Positions 1 to 8,568 are shown, counted from the stretch's first letter. The stretch is 64,000 bases of DNA from Guptibacillus hwajinpoensis (GCA_016841765.1 JAENYN010000013.1:31556-95555), one strand, 5' to 3'. The notes: generated by a model not told the origin, from the sequence alone. Numbers and translations: made by a program.

Positions 1-177
1 GTAATCGGCCGCCATAAAGTAAATGTATCCAGTGTCCTTGTCTATCCCGGAAAAACAGATGATTATAAAATCCTCGTTTTCCGGGTGCAGACCATCAATC
101 CGATGAATATCATCCACGACTTGAAAGGGGAAGGATATGAAGTGCTGTGGCCTAACCTTCCGGGAGTATCCTCATGA
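1..177 (+). CDS. acuB: AcuB, C-terminal end (partial, cut by window start)
   Basis: Reading frame 1 is open from the first base and ends in TGA at 175-177, giving 58 residues that finish in LKGEGYEVLWPN. This resembles the C-terminal ACT-like part of AcuB, a CBS-domain protein of the acetoin-utilisation locus. The identification rests mainly on the gene that follows: acuC starts inside the stop codon (ATGA overlap at 174-177), as in the B. subtilis acuABC operon. Known of the locus: AcuA acetylates acetyl-CoA synthetase and AcuC deacetylates it; the role of AcuB is unclear. The CBS domains lie outside the window. Confidence 0.8.
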   Translation, partial: VIGRHKVNVSSVLVYPGKTDDYKILVFRVQTINPMNIIHDLKGEGYEVLWPNLPGVSS

Positions 178-1358
178 AGGAAGCAGCTTTCATATATTCA
201 GATGAATTTGCACGATATAAGTTCAATGACCAGCATCCATTCAATCAGCTCCGCGTACAGCTGACGTTTGATTTGCTGAATACACTGGAAGCCCTTCAAG
301 ATAAGGACATCATTCCACCTCGGCCTGCAACCGACGATGAAATCGCCCTTATCCATGATGTCAATTTCATCGAAGCGGTAAAAAAAGCGGGAAAAGGCGG
401 ACTCCCGGAAGAGCAGGCAGGCAATTTCGGTCTTGGTACAGAGGATACTCCAATTTTCGAAAACATGCATGAAGCGAGTTCCCTAATTGTCGGAGGGACA
501 TTGAAGGCTGTTGAGCTTGTAATGGAAGGAAAAGCCCGGCATGCCCTCAACCTCGGCGGCGGGCTTCATCATGGCTTCAGAGGAAAGGCCTCCGGCTTTT
601 GTATCTATAACGACAGTTCTATCGCGATTGAATACTTGCGCCGCAATTATAATGCCAGAGTGCTGTACGTTGATACAGACGCACACCATGGTGATGGTGT
701 GCAATGGTCATTTTATGATGACCCTAATGTCTGCACATTCTCCATGCATGAAACCGGACGTTATCTTTTTCCAGGGACGGGAGCGGTAAATGAACGAGGA
801 GCCGGAGCCGGCTATGGATGTTCTTACAACATCCCGCTCGATGCATTTACAGAAGATGAGTCCTTCCTTGAATCTTATGAAACCGCTCTCAGGGAAATTG
901 CCGAACATTTCAAGCCTGATGTCATCCTTACCCAGAATGGTGCCGATGCTCACTTCTATGATCCGCTGACCCATCTGTCTGCAACAATGAACATCTATAG
1001 GGAAATTCCAAAACTTGCCCATAAAATTGCCCATGAATATTGTGATGGGCGCTGGATTGCGGTTGGCGGCGGAGGATATGATATCTGGCGGGTTGTACCA
1101 AGAGCCTGGGCACTGATCTGGCTTGAAATGACAAGTAACCGAATCGGTGAAGGCAAATTGCCGCAGGAATGGATAGATAAATGGCAGCCGAAAGCGCCGG
1201 TCCAGCTCCCTGACAGTTGGGATGACCCGGAAGGAGCTTATTCGCCGATTCCGCGCAAACCCGAAATTACTGAGAAAAACGCCCAGACACTGACAAAAGC
1301 GCTGCAAATCATCCGGCAGAACAAGGAATCCCAAAACCGAAAGAATCAATCCTGTTAA
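174..1358 (+). CDS. acuC: AcuC, histone-deacetylase-family protein deacetylase
   Basis: 394 residues, full length for AcuC. The zinc-dependent arginase/deacetylase fold is recognisable from the LNLGGGLHHG segment (about residues 125-134), the DTDAHHGDGVQ metal-site segment (about 167-177) and the GGGGYD loop near residue 300. In B. subtilis AcuC removes the acetyl group that AcuA places on acetyl-CoA synthetase AcsA, so it reactivates acetate assimilation. The start overlaps the acuB stop by four bases, which implies translational coupling in acuABC. The next gene group converges on it, and a U-tract hairpin follows at 1468-1492. No missing catalytic residue was noticed. Confidence 0.95.
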   Translation: MKEAAFIYSDEFARYKFNDQHPFNQLRVQLTFDLLNTLEALQDKDIIPPRPATDDEIALIHDVNFIEAVKKAGKGGLPEEQAGNFGLGTEDTPIFENMHEASSLIVGGTLKAVELVMEGKARHALNLGGGLHHGFRGKASGFCIYNDSSIAIEYLRRNYNARVLYVDTDAHHGDGVQWSFYDDPNVCTFSMHETGRYLFPGTGAVNERGAGAGYGCSYNIPLDAFTEDESFLESYETALREIAEHFKPDVILTQNGADAHFYDPLTHLSATMNIYREIPKLAHKIAHEYCDGRWIAVGGGGYDIWRVVPRAWALIWLEMTSNRIGEGKLPQEWIDKWQPKAPVQLPDSWDDPEGAYSPIPRKPEITEKNAQTLTKALQIIRQNKESQNRKNQSC

Positions 1359-1467
1359 AGCGAACGTCCCTGGAAAACCCGGCTGAGTGCCAATGGAAAA
1401 CATCTCAACGGGCAAGCCAATAGCAAAAGTTGAATTTACATTTGAAAACACTATACAAATAGCACAC

Positions 1468-1492
1468 AAAAAGCTCAGACCCTGAGCTTTTT
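1468..1492 (+). terminator. Rho-independent terminator after acuC
   Basis: An AAAAAGCTCAG arm and a CTGAGCTTTTT arm flank a 3-nt loop, followed by a T-rich run. It lies 110 bp past the acuC stop and fits the end of the acuABC transcript. Confidence 0.85.
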
Positions 1493-1572
1493 ATTTTTTG
1501 CCAGCTTATTCCCTTGAAATGCAAGATAAATCCAACTTGGGTGTTACTGCTGGAATAAATCTTTCTTTACAG

Positions 1573-1640
1573 ATTGGATTGGTGAGAAAGGCATTCGACT
1601 CCAGCAGGGGGGAAGCGAATGCCTGTAGCCGAAAGGAACG
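1573..1640. repeat. Shortened copy of the dispersed palindromic element R2
   Basis: This looks like an internally deleted copy of the 127-bp element at 5201-5327. The start (GATTGG) and the inverted arms AGGCATTCG (1589-1597) and CGAATGCCT (1616-1624) are kept. In the full copy the corresponding arms are AGGGGCTCG and CGAGCCCCT. Both arms changed together, so base pairing is preserved. It lies in the acuC/motS convergent spacer. Confidence 0.6.
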
Positions 1641-1740
1641 GTCAAGATTCTGAAAACCAAATTCCCTTCTTTTACAATCCTGCCCTGGAATTGAAAAACA
1701 ATCTTCACCCAAAAGGAATAAGAAAACAACATAAAAACAA

Positions 1741-1779
1741 AAAACGAGTATGAAACCTTCCCGATTTCATACTCGTTTT
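1741..1779 (-). terminator. Terminator after motS
   Basis: A 15-bp perfect stem (AAAACGAGTATGAAA / TTTCATACTCGTTTT) with a 9-nt loop ends seven bases from the motS stop. A/T runs on both sides would let it work in both directions between the converging acuC and motS transcripts. Confidence 0.85.
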
Positions 1780-1786
1780 CGTTTGG

Positions 1787-2485
1787 TTAGTTCTCTTTAT
1801 TTTTCGAATCAGAAATCACTATCTCCACTCTCCGGTTCTTTTGCCAGTTGTCCGAGTTATTATTGGCAGCAAGCGGCCTTGTATCACCGTATCCGATTGC
1901 TGTAAAACGGGCCGCATCAATACCGTGATGATCGGTGAAATAGCGGATCACACTGCTGGCACGTGCTCCGGACAGTTCCCAGTTGGAAGGATAACGATAA
2001 GTATGTATCGGCCGGCCGTCTGTATGGCCCTCCACTTTCACCTGGTTGGAAAGTGTTGAGAGCAAATGAGCAATTTCACTTAAGAATGGCTTTGCCATAT
2101 CTATAATTTCCGCTTCGCCTGTTTTAAAAAGCACCTTTTCCTGAAGGACAAGAACAACACCGCGTTTATTTCGCTGGGCTGTCACAGTGGTCTCCAGCCC
2201 ATGTTCTGCCAGATATGCACGGATTTCAGTAAGGATTTCATCCAACTGAACATCATCAATTGTTGCTTCTGCGTAATCTTGTTCAAGTAAAACAGAAGAG
2301 TTATCTTCGAAGATAGAGTCGCTGTTGAATGATTTGGCCACCGCTTGAAATTTGATTAAATCGATTTGGGACATGGAAAACAGCAAAATAAAAAACACGA
2401 GGATCAGCGTCATCAGATCCGCATATGTCACCATCCAGGAGGGAGCACCTTTTTTCCCCCGGTCTTTCTTTCTTCTAAGACTCAT
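1787..2485 (-). CDS. motS: MotS, flagellar stator protein (MotB/OmpA family)
   Basis: 232 residues. A short basic N-terminus is followed by one membrane helix (about 18-38) holding the conserved Asp in the YADLMTLIL stretch, then a linker and an OmpA/MotB peptidoglycan-binding domain with VEGHTDGRP and RRVEIVI motifs. In Bacillus the MotPS complex is the Na+-coupled stator that anchors to peptidoglycan and supplements H+-driven MotAB. It overlaps the end of motP by 11 bp and lies in the ccpA-motP-motS order typical of Bacillus, which distinguishes it from motB. Sodium coupling is inferred from this gene order, not seen directly. Confidence 0.93.
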   Translation of the reverse strand: MSLRRKKDRGKKGAPSWMVTYADLMTLILVFFILLFSMSQIDLIKFQAVAKSFNSDSIFEDNSSVLLEQDYAEATIDDVQLDEILTEIRAYLAEHGLETTVTAQRNKRGVVLVLQEKVLFKTGEAEIIDMAKPFLSEIAHLLSTLSNQVKVEGHTDGRPIHTYRYPSNWELSGARASSVIRYFTDHHGIDAARFTAIGYGDTRPLAANNNSDNWQKNRRVEIVISDSKNKEN

Positions 2486-3305
2486 GGGCAGGCTCCCCGA
2501 TCAAGATATCGTTTTCCATTTCCGGTTTGAACGCTTTTTCCTTTTCTTCTTCTGATAAAAAAGCACTGAGCTTTTCTTCAAGGAATGTGGAGTTCTGTCC
2601 GGATTGGATGCCGATCACCCCTTCAATTACAATCTCCTTGAGGAAAACCTCCTCATCCGTCTTGTTTTCAAGCTTTGAAGCCATCGGATTGAAGACGAGA
2701 TTGGCAAGGAGTGACCCGTAAAGGGTAGTCAATAGCGCAACCGCCATGTTCGGGCCGAGTGCCGCCGGGTCGTTCAGGTTTTTAAGCATCAAAATAAGCC
2801 CGACTATCGTACCCAGCATCCCCCAGGCCGGGGCATATTCCCCTGCTTTTTCAATAATGCTGCGGCCCTTGCGATGGCGTTCTTCCAATGCGGCGATTTC
2901 CGCATTCATGATCTCTTTGATCATTTCTGGGTCCAGACCATCAACAGCAAGCAGGACTCCTTTCTTCAAAAAAGGGTCCCTGATTTTGTCAACTTCCGTT
3001 TCAAGGGATAACAGCCCCGCTCTTCTTGCTTTATCAGACAGCCGAATGAATGTTTTGACCATTTCACCCACATCGGTTTCATTAGTTCGGAACGCTTCTT
3101 TTAAAATCCTGAAGATCAGCTTGATTTCTTTCACATTAAAATTGATCAGCAGCCCGCCGGCGATTCCGCCCAAAACGATGACCATTGAAGATGCCTGAAT
3201 GAACGAAGGCAGCTGTGATAGCCCTGAGTGCGTATAAATGCCAAGTAAAAGCATGGATAAACCGATAAAGATTCCAATTGGTGTGAGAACATCCAACTTT
3301 TTCAT
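2475..3305 (-). CDS. motP: MotP, flagellar stator protein (MotA/ExbB family)
   Basis: 276 residues. Four hydrophobic segments (about 5-28, 32-52, 150-175, 183-205) with a large cytoplasmic loop between the second and third match the MotA family. The AWGMLGTIVGLILML segment is the conserved third helix, and VALLTTLYGSLLANLVFNP is the fourth. It pairs with MotS as a stator subunit that transmits ion flow to the flagellar rotor. It sits 53 bp downstream of ccpA and overlaps motS, so the pair is translated together. A start with RBS GGGAGAGA fits. Confidence 0.93.
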   Translation of the reverse strand: MKKLDVLTPIGIFIGLSMLLLGIYTHSGLSQLPSFIQASSMVIVLGGIAGGLLINFNVKEIKLIFRILKEAFRTNETDVGEMVKTFIRLSDKARRAGLLSLETEVDKIRDPFLKKGVLLAVDGLDPEMIKEIMNAEIAALEERHRKGRSIIEKAGEYAPAWGMLGTIVGLILMLKNLNDPAALGPNMAVALLTTLYGSLLANLVFNPMASKLENKTDEEVFLKEIVIEGVIGIQSGQNSTFLEEKLSAFLSEEEKEKAFKPEMENDILIGEPAHES

Positions 3306-3358
3306 GTCTCTCTCCCCTGCTTACAAAAAGTGGTTTTTCACACTTTATATCGGCAAGG

Positions 3359-4360
3359 TTACTTCTTTGTTGAGCTTCTTTCCTCAATCCGGTGCGGAAG
3401 TACTATTGTCTGGTCTTCCGTCGTTTCTTTATTCATCAATTTTGTCAGCAGGCGCATGGCAACTGCACCGATATCATACATCGGCTGTACAATCGTAGTG
3501 AGCTGCGGGCGGATCATCTTCGCCAATCTCGTGTTATCAAAGCCGATAACTTCAACATCTTCCGGCACGCGTAAACCGTTATCCTGATATCCGTGTATGA
3601 CACCAAGCGCCATTTCATCGGTTCCGGAGAAAACAGCGGTAGGAGGCTGATTGAGATTGATAAACGTTTCAGCAGCTTCCAGCCCGGAATCATAGGTATA
3701 ATCACCGATTACGATCAGGTTTTCATCGTAAGAAAGTCCCGCTTCCTCGAGTGCCTCTCTGTATCCTGCAATTTTATATTCACCATTTATCGGATCCTGC
3801 AGGGGACCTGAAACATAGCCAATCCTCTTATGGCCGTGATCAACCATCAGGCTGACCGCATCGAACGCAGCCTGTTTGTAATCGATGTTTACGCTTGGCA
3901 CGGACTGGGACTGCTCAGTTGTTGCCGCAAGGACGATCGGCACCGGTGACTTCTTAAATTCTTCAACATGTTCTTCGGTTATTTTCCCACCCATAAAAAC
4001 GATTCCATCAACCTGCTTGCCAAGCATCGTGTTAATCAGATGGAGTTCTTTTTCGCTATTTTGGTCGGAATTGCTCAAAATGATGTTGTAATTGTACATT
4101 GTCGCAATATCTTCAATCCCGCGCGCAAGTTCTCCGAAAAAGATGCTGGACACATCAGGGATAATGACACCGACTGTTGTCGTTTTCTTGCTGGCGAGGC
4201 CGCGGGCAACTGCATTGGGCCGGTAGCCGAGCCTTTCAATTGCTTCATTCACTTTTTTTCTTGTGGTCGGTTTCACATTCGGATTGCCATTAACAACCCG
4301 GGAAACCGTTGCCATGGAGACACCTGCTTCCCTGGCAACATCATAAATGGTTATATTCAT
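3359..4360 (-). CDS. ccpA: CcpA, catabolite control protein (LacI family)
   Basis: 333 residues, full length. The N-terminal LacI-type helix-turn-helix ([17 protein letters not shown], about residues 3-19) and hinge are followed by a periplasmic-binding-protein-like effector core ending in the ERSSTKK tail. CcpA with phospho-Ser46-HPr or Crh binds cre sites to repress or activate carbon genes. In Bacillus ccpA is the first gene before motP-motS, as here, and acuABC beside it is a CcpA-controlled locus. A TTAAAG/TATAAT promoter lies at 4422-4451, with a perfect 9-bp inverted repeat just upstream. Confidence 0.96.
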   Translation of the reverse strand: MNITIYDVAREAGVSMATVSRVVNGNPNVKPTTRKKVNEAIERLGYRPNAVARGLASKKTTTVGVIIPDVSSIFFGELARGIEDIATMYNYNIILSNSDQNSEKELHLINTMLGKQVDGIVFMGGKITEEHVEEFKKSPVPIVLAATTEQSQSVPSVNIDYKQAAFDAVSLMVDHGHKRIGYVSGPLQDPINGEYKIAGYREALEEAGLSYDENLIVIGDYTYDSGLEAAETFINLNQPPTAVFSGTDEMALGVIHGYQDNGLRVPEDVEVIGFDNTRLAKMIRPQLTTIVQPMYDIGAVAMRLLTKLMNKETTEDQTIVLPHRIEERSSTKK

Positions 4361-4421
4361 TCTTTTCCCTCCTCAAACATAATAAAAATTTTGTCGAAAT
4401 TCCATATCTGCATCTAATCCT

Positions 4422-4451
4422 ATTATACAGAAAAAGCCCTTACAACTTTAA
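4422..4451 (-). promoter_or_regulatory. Sigma-A-type promoter for ccpA
   Basis: Read on the minus strand: TTAAAG (4446-4451), an 18-nt spacer and TATAAT (4422-4427), about 60 nt before the ccpA start codon. The -10 is perfect and the -35 is weak. Confidence 0.65.
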
Positions 4452-4462
4452 TGCATTTATAA

Positions 4463-4482
4463 TTTGTTAAATGTTTAACAAA
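4463..4482. promoter_or_regulatory. Perfect inverted repeat upstream of the ccpA promoter
   Basis: TTTGTTAAA and TTTAACAAA are separated by TG, a 20-bp near-palindrome whose near edge is 12 bp upstream of the -35 box. The position would suit an activator or repressor dimer. It does not match the cre consensus (TGWNANCGNTNWCA) well. The function is inferred. Confidence 0.4.
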
Positions 4483-5200
4483 TAAAAATAATACCATACT
4501 TTTTTCTTGTTTTTCATGCCATTAGTTTAAAATTTTTCATAAATTTATATTCATTAGCATTCCAAATTAAATATTACATATTCTAACTTGAAAGCCATGA
4601 TAATAATCCGTACATATCCTTCCCTTCCCTTTCTTTTGTTCCTTAACAGGAAGTTACTTAAACAGAAGAATCCAGGACATGGTTTAAGCGTTGATAAAAA
4701 GTAAACCCGAAGATAAAAATTTGATGATTTCCTTAAATACTTCACCCTAGCACAAGTGCAATATCTGTTCCTTTTCCCTTCAGTCGCATCCTGCCATGGG
4801 GCCGCTGAAATTCATCCTCTGCGTTATACCAACCTAGGGAACTTCCCTGATGGATTCCCCGCTGGACATTAAAAAAGCTCTTTATATTGAAACCGTACGA
4901 AGAAAATCGGATTATATTTCGAAGAGTCAAAAGCCTTTCACTCCAATCAACTCGGTAAGAATAATTTATTCCAAGGAGGATCACACAATTTGGAGCAGAC
5001 AAGGCATTTCAATTTTCGATAGGTCGCTAATTAACTACCCAAAAATGATTATTGAATAGACAAGGATAAGTATCTTAGGTAGTGAATACAGCTAATTTTC
5101 ATTCGAAATGACTTCAGTTTATTGGACCGAGTTAAAACATGGAGAAGTTTTCAAGTTCTTAAAAAAGCAGGTTGGATAATGTCAAACGCTTCATGCACCA
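4483..5200. other. Gene-free AT-rich spacer between ccpA and aroA
   Basis: No reading frame here has a credible RBS and protein-like composition. A stretch near 4742-4790 (CACAAGTGC, ATCTGTTCC, GTCGCA) resembles the insert at 42417-42476 and may be a decayed copy of a small repeat (R3). Nothing else was recognised. Confidence 0.4.
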
Positions 5201-5327
5201 GTTGATTGGAGCGGAAGGGGCTCGACTCCTGCGGGACTAGCGGGACAGCTGAGACCCCGCAAGACGAAGCGATGAGGAGGCTCAGCGCCCGCCCTGCGGA
5301 AAGCGAGCCCCTGCAGCGTAAATCAAC
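5201..5327. repeat. Full-length 127-bp palindromic dispersed element (R2)
   Basis: The ends are inverted copies: GTTGATT at 5201 and AATCAAC at 5321-5327. The next stem pairs GGGGCTCG with CGAGCCCC, and the GC-rich interior has further self-complementary parts (CTGCGGGA, TCCCGCnnG-like and GAGGAGGCTC segments). It is much more GC-rich than the spacer around it. Similar palindromic elements are scattered through many Bacillaceae genomes (from memory, not searched). No protein is encoded. Two degraded relatives are in this window (1573-1640 and 42396-42541). Confidence 0.75.
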
Positions 5328-5512
5328 TCCCCGTTCCAAAGTGCAATACTTACAAACAGTCTCTTGACCAAACTTATTTCGTCAAAGCGAATTCCAACAG
5401 CGGAAAAGAACGGGTAAAATTAAAGGTGTTAATACCTGCCCTGTAATGGATACCAGGCAGACGTTAGTTTGATTTAGCCGGAATCATTTCCAAAGCTTTT
5501 TTGCAAAATAAA

Positions 5513-5560
5513 AGAAGAACAGCAAACCTTGAATCATTGATTCAGTCAGCTGTTCTTCTT
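5513..5560 (-). terminator. Terminator after aroA
   Basis: The arms AGAAGAACAGC and GCTGTTCTTCT enclose a loop that itself contains AATCATTGATT. It lies 37 bp past the aroA stop in minus-strand orientation, with T-rich flanks. Confidence 0.75.
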
Positions 5561-5596
5561 GTTCCTTATTTTGTTAAACAGGCAGAGATTCCATTA

Positions 5597-6673
5597 TCAG
5601 ACGTTGATTGGATTTTGCTGTCTTAGGCTATTCATATATTCATTAAACTGATCAATGTTCATTTGCTGGGCGGAATCAGAAAGTGCGACGGCCGGATCCG
5701 GATGAACCTCAGCCATGACTCCGTCTGCCCCGATAGCCAGTGCTGCTCTTGAGGCTGGAAGGAGCAGGTCTCTTCTGCCTGTTGAATGGGTGACATCGAC
5801 AAAAACCGGTAGATGGGTTTCTTGTTTCAGGATTGGCACCGCAGAAATATCGAGTGTATTCCGGGTCGCCTTTTCATAAGTCCTGATGCCCCTTTCACAG
5901 AGGATGATGTTTTCATTTCCTCGTGAAATGATATATTCAGCTGCATTAATGAATTCCTGGATGGTGGCAGCAAGACCGCGTTTTAACAGGACAGGTTTAT
6001 CAACCGATCCGGCTGCTTTAAGCAATTCAAAGTTTTGCATATTGCGGGCTCCAATTTGAATCACATCAATATAGTCAACAGCTGTTTCGATATCGGCCGG
6101 GTTGACAATTTCACTCACGACTGCCAGGCCGTATTCTTCACCGACCCGCTTCAGGATTTTTAATCCTTCAAGACCGAGCCCCTGGAAATCATAAGGGGAT
6201 GTACGCGGTTTGAAGGCACCGCCGCGGAGGATTTTCAAGCCCTGGGCCTTTACAGCTTTGGCCACTTCTGCGACTTGTTCATAGCTTTCCACTGCGCAAG
6301 GACCCATAATGAAACGCTGCTTTCCGTCTCCTATTGCTTCGCCGTTAATATTTACAATTGTGTTTTCAGGCTTGCGCTTTCTTGAAACAAGCAACGCTTT
6401 ACGATGGTCGTCTTCCTGCAATTCAAGAGCTGCCTTGAAAATTTCCTTGAAAAGGGCCTGGATCGTCGATGTTTCAAACGGTCCCTCATTATTAGCGGCA
6501 ATCTTGTCAAGCATCTTCCGCTCCCGAACCGGATCAAACCTTTCAGTGCCCTGTGCTTCTTTTATTTCACCAATTTGCTGTACAATTTTCCCTCGTTCAT
6601 TAATTAACTCGAGTAATTTCAGATTCACGTCATCGAGCTGATTTCTTAACTCTTCAAGTTCAAGATTGCTCAC
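5597..6673 (-). CDS. aroA: AroA (AroG), bifunctional chorismate mutase / DAHP synthase
   Basis: 358 residues. An N-terminal AroQ-type chorismate mutase domain (about 1-90) is fused to a class I-beta KDO8P/DAHP synthase barrel (about 105-345; [34 protein letters not shown] and [10 protein letters not shown] motifs). It makes DAHP from PEP and erythrose-4-phosphate, the first step of the shikimate pathway. In Bacillus the mutase domain acts as the sensor for feedback by chorismate/prephenate. It is next to ccpA as in B. subtilis, has its own promoter (6742-6770) and terminator, and appears monocistronic. Confidence 0.96.
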   Translation of the reverse strand: MSNLELEELRNQLDDVNLKLLELINERGKIVQQIGEIKEAQGTERFDPVRERKMLDKIAANNEGPFETSTIQALFKEIFKAALELQEDDHRKALLVSRKRKPENTIVNINGEAIGDGKQRFIMGPCAVESYEQVAEVAKAVKAQGLKILRGGAFKPRTSPYDFQGLGLEGLKILKRVGEEYGLAVVSEIVNPADIETAVDYIDVIQIGARNMQNFELLKAAGSVDKPVLLKRGLAATIQEFINAAEYIISRGNENIILCERGIRTYEKATRNTLDISAVPILKQETHLPVFVDVTHSTGRRDLLLPASRAALAIGADGVMAEVHPDPAVALSDSAQQMNIDQFNEYMNSLRQQNPINV

Positions 6674-6741
6674 GCTTTATCCCACCCTTTCCTTTATAGT
6701 TAAGCCATTGTACATGTTAGAAATGTAAATGATTAGGGCTT

Positions 6742-6770
6742 ATTATAAACGAATCCTCTTCAGTTGTCAC
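6742..6770 (-). promoter_or_regulatory. Sigma-A promoter for aroA
   Basis: Minus strand: GTGACA, 17-nt spacer, TATAAT, about 65 nt before the aroA start. The -10 is perfect with optimal spacing. Confidence 0.75.
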
Positions 6771-7040
6771 GAAAAAATTCTTTAATTATTAAACGCTTTT
6801 AAGTAATAAAGCATAATATGACTATTACAGTATATTCGTGCATCAGCTTGCCTGCTTATGTCGGAAAATAATGCAATCGCTTAGCTTAGTGTATTTGCTG
6901 ACACGGTAATGAGTTCTGGCTGCCAGTGATCACCGTGGCGAATGCCGATAAAAATTTCACCAGGCGAAATGTAATCTGTCATGCTGTTCTATCGAATTCT
7001 CAGTAAAATCAACAACACAGAAATTCAGAGGGTGTGTTAC
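6771..7040. other. Spacer between ytxJ and aroA with one doubtful micro-ORF
   Basis: The only protein-like frame is a 33-codon minus-strand stretch at 6881-6982 (MTDYISPGEIFIGIRHGD...). It has no good RBS and an in-frame stop two codons upstream of its ATG. It may be a gene fragment. I do not recognise it and do not call it a gene. Confidence 0.3.
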
Positions 7041-7385
7041 TTATTTTCTGCCCTGTTCTTTTAGAACTTTCTCTTGCAAGACATCATAGGTTATGTTCCA
7101 GTGGGAATCACTCCAGGAAACCCGGCCTTCTTCGAAAAGCAGTGCCTGCGGTGATTCATGCTTAACACCGGTCAGCTCAGCAACGTAGTTTGAAAGCTCG
7201 CGTGCCTCCTGCACATATAAGTAATATGTTTTCTCATCAGGATAATCTTCTGTAAAATGCTCATATGCCTCATAGGCCTGCGCACTTATAGGGCATGTCA
7301 GACTGTGCTTGAACAAAAGGAAAGTCTTTTCCCCGTCAAGAATTTTCTTAAGTTCCTCCACTGTTTTTACTTGTACTTTATCCAA
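7041..7385 (-). CDS. ytxJ: YtxJ/BrxC, bacilliredoxin-like protein
   Basis: About 114 residues with a thioredoxin-like fold and the LLFKHSLTCPISAQA segment. The TCPIS sequence is the active-site signature of YtxJ (BrxC), proposed to remove bacillithiol from mixed disulfides. The TTG at 7385 is preferred as start: AAGGGGG lies seven bases upstream, while the in-frame ATG at 7406 has no RBS and would put that Shine-Dalgarno inside the gene. In B. subtilis it follows ytxG-ytxH in one stress operon. Here about 600 bp of repeat-rich DNA and a terminator separate it from ytxH, so it is probably transcribed alone. Confidence 0.88.
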   Translation of the reverse strand: MDKVQVKTVEELKKILDGEKTFLLFKHSLTCPISAQAYEAYEHFTEDYPDEKTYYLYVQEARELSNYVAELTGVKHESPQALLFEEGRVSWSDSHWNITYDVLQEKVLKEQGRK

Positions 7386-7960
7386 TGTGTGTTCCCCCTT
7401 ATGCAATCTGTTTCCTTATTGTACACAAATCCAGTTAAGTTTTGCCAACCTTTTTATTTGTTGGAGGCGAGAAGGTCCGACTCTGTTTTTAGCAGTCCAA
7501 AGAATGAGGAATCGCCGTTCTTCTTATCATAACACTTATGCCAGCGCTATATTATTCTTGTACTCGTGCATACATTGAAAAACAGGCCTGCCGGATTGTA
7601 CCATTAAGCAGTAAAATATCCGTTAATATCACGAATTCAGTTCCTCAAGCATCGGCTGCACGACTATGCCCGGGCGGATTATTGCCTGTTACTGCCCAAT
7701 TTTCGCCCTTTACTGTCCAATTCACCGGCTTTACTCTCCAATCGCCCTCTCAACAACAGCATGTTATATTCAAGAACAAAAGCGCAGGATATGCCCGGCT
7801 TAGCGGCGTACTCATAAGCGGGGGTACCCCAGGAAGGTGATCTTTCCTTCCGGAGGGGATCACCTCTTATGGCGATAGCCGCTGGCGCCTGGAGCTGGAT
7901 GACTCCCTTCCCGCTTTTTATCAACAACGCAAAAATTATAATTTCCTTACCAATAAAAAA
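7386..7960. other. Gene-free, repeat-rich spacer between ytxH and ytxJ
   Basis: No credible gene. It contains three 21-bp tandem units (7689-7751) and a GC-rich self-complementary patch at about 7808-7910 (GGGGTACCCC; GGTGATC...GATCACC; GCCGCTGGCGCC) that looks like a decayed palindromic repeat. In B. subtilis ytxH and ytxJ are adjacent, so this DNA may have been inserted or expanded. Confidence 0.45.
7689..7751. repeat. Three 21-bp tandem units
   Basis: TTACTGCCCAAT (7689), TTACTGTCCAAT (7710) and TTACTCTCCAAT (7731) recur exactly every 21 bp, with similar T/C-rich linkers. No coding role was found. Confidence 0.7.
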
Positions 7961-7982
7961 GCAGGGGCCATATGACCCCTGC
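7961..7982 (-). terminator. Terminator after ytxH
   Basis: On the minus strand GCAGGGG / CCCCTGC with an 8-nt loop is followed by TTTTTTATT, 12 bp past the ytxH stop. Confidence 0.85.
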
Positions 7983-7994
7983 CTGTTGTTTCTT

Positions 7995-8540
7995 TTACTT
8001 GTCATCTTCTTTTTCTTTTGAAGCAGCCGGCTGCTTTTTTTCTTCAAGCTCCTGCTCCAAATCTTCTTTATGGTCATCGAGACTTTGTTTCGTAGCCTCC
8101 ACTTCCTTTTTGACGTCCTCTTCCATAGACTCAAGGTCTTCCTTGTGATCCTGGACACTCTGGTTTGTCGCTTCCACTTCTTCTTTCACTTCTTCAACTT
8201 CCTCAAGGATATCTTCTTTGGAAGCGTTGCGTTTATCCTGCCATTTTGTTTTTCCTTCATTCACTCTCTGGCGGATGTCTTCCACTTTTCCTCTTGCCCT
8301 CGTTGATATTTCATTGCTTCTGTCTTTAGCAGTTGTTGTCCAGTCGTTTGTTTTTTCTTTAATCCTGGAAGTCTGGTCATTCAGATCAGTACGGAGCTCT
8401 TTTCCTGATTTTGGAGCCATTAAAAGGGCTGCGGCCGCACCGATCATCCCTCCGATAAGGCTTCCGATCATAAAGTCCTTTGCATTGATGTTGCTTTCAT
8501 TATTGTTCGTCTGGTTGTTGTTCTGGTTTTCGTTTTCCAT
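7995..8540 (-). CDS. ytxH: YtxH, general-stress membrane-anchored coiled-coil protein
   Basis: 181 residues. An Asn/Gln-rich N-terminus precedes one hydrophobic helix (about 23-42, GSLIGGMIGAAAALLMAPKSG, the YtxH-family signature) and a long charged helical tail. The tail holds an internal duplication: EVEATNQSVQDHKEDLE and, about 27 residues later, EVEATKQSLDDHKEDLE. It is therefore longer than the roughly 150-residue B. subtilis protein. Its biochemical role is unknown; in B. subtilis it is a sigma-B/sigma-H stress protein. It lies 28 bp after ytxG with RBS AAGGAGGAG. Confidence 0.9.
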   Translation of the reverse strand: MENENQNNNQTNNNESNINAKDFMIGSLIGGMIGAAAALLMAPKSGKELRTDLNDQTSRIKEKTNDWTTTAKDRSNEISTRARGKVEDIRQRVNEGKTKWQDKRNASKEDILEEVEEVKEEVEATNQSVQDHKEDLESMEEDVKKEVEATKQSLDDHKEDLEQELEEKKQPAASKEKEDDK

Positions 8541-8568
8541 ACTCCACTCCTCCTTAAAAATTGATCTA

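Noticed and set aside
708..1469. 253-codon minus-strand frame opposite acuC
   Set aside because: Entirely antisense to a well-conserved deacetylase gene and without family signature or RBS.
5151..5339. 62-codon frame across the R2 element
   Set aside because: Runs over the palindromic repeat, no RBS; Arg/Ser/Leu-rich composition is that of GC-rich non-coding DNA.
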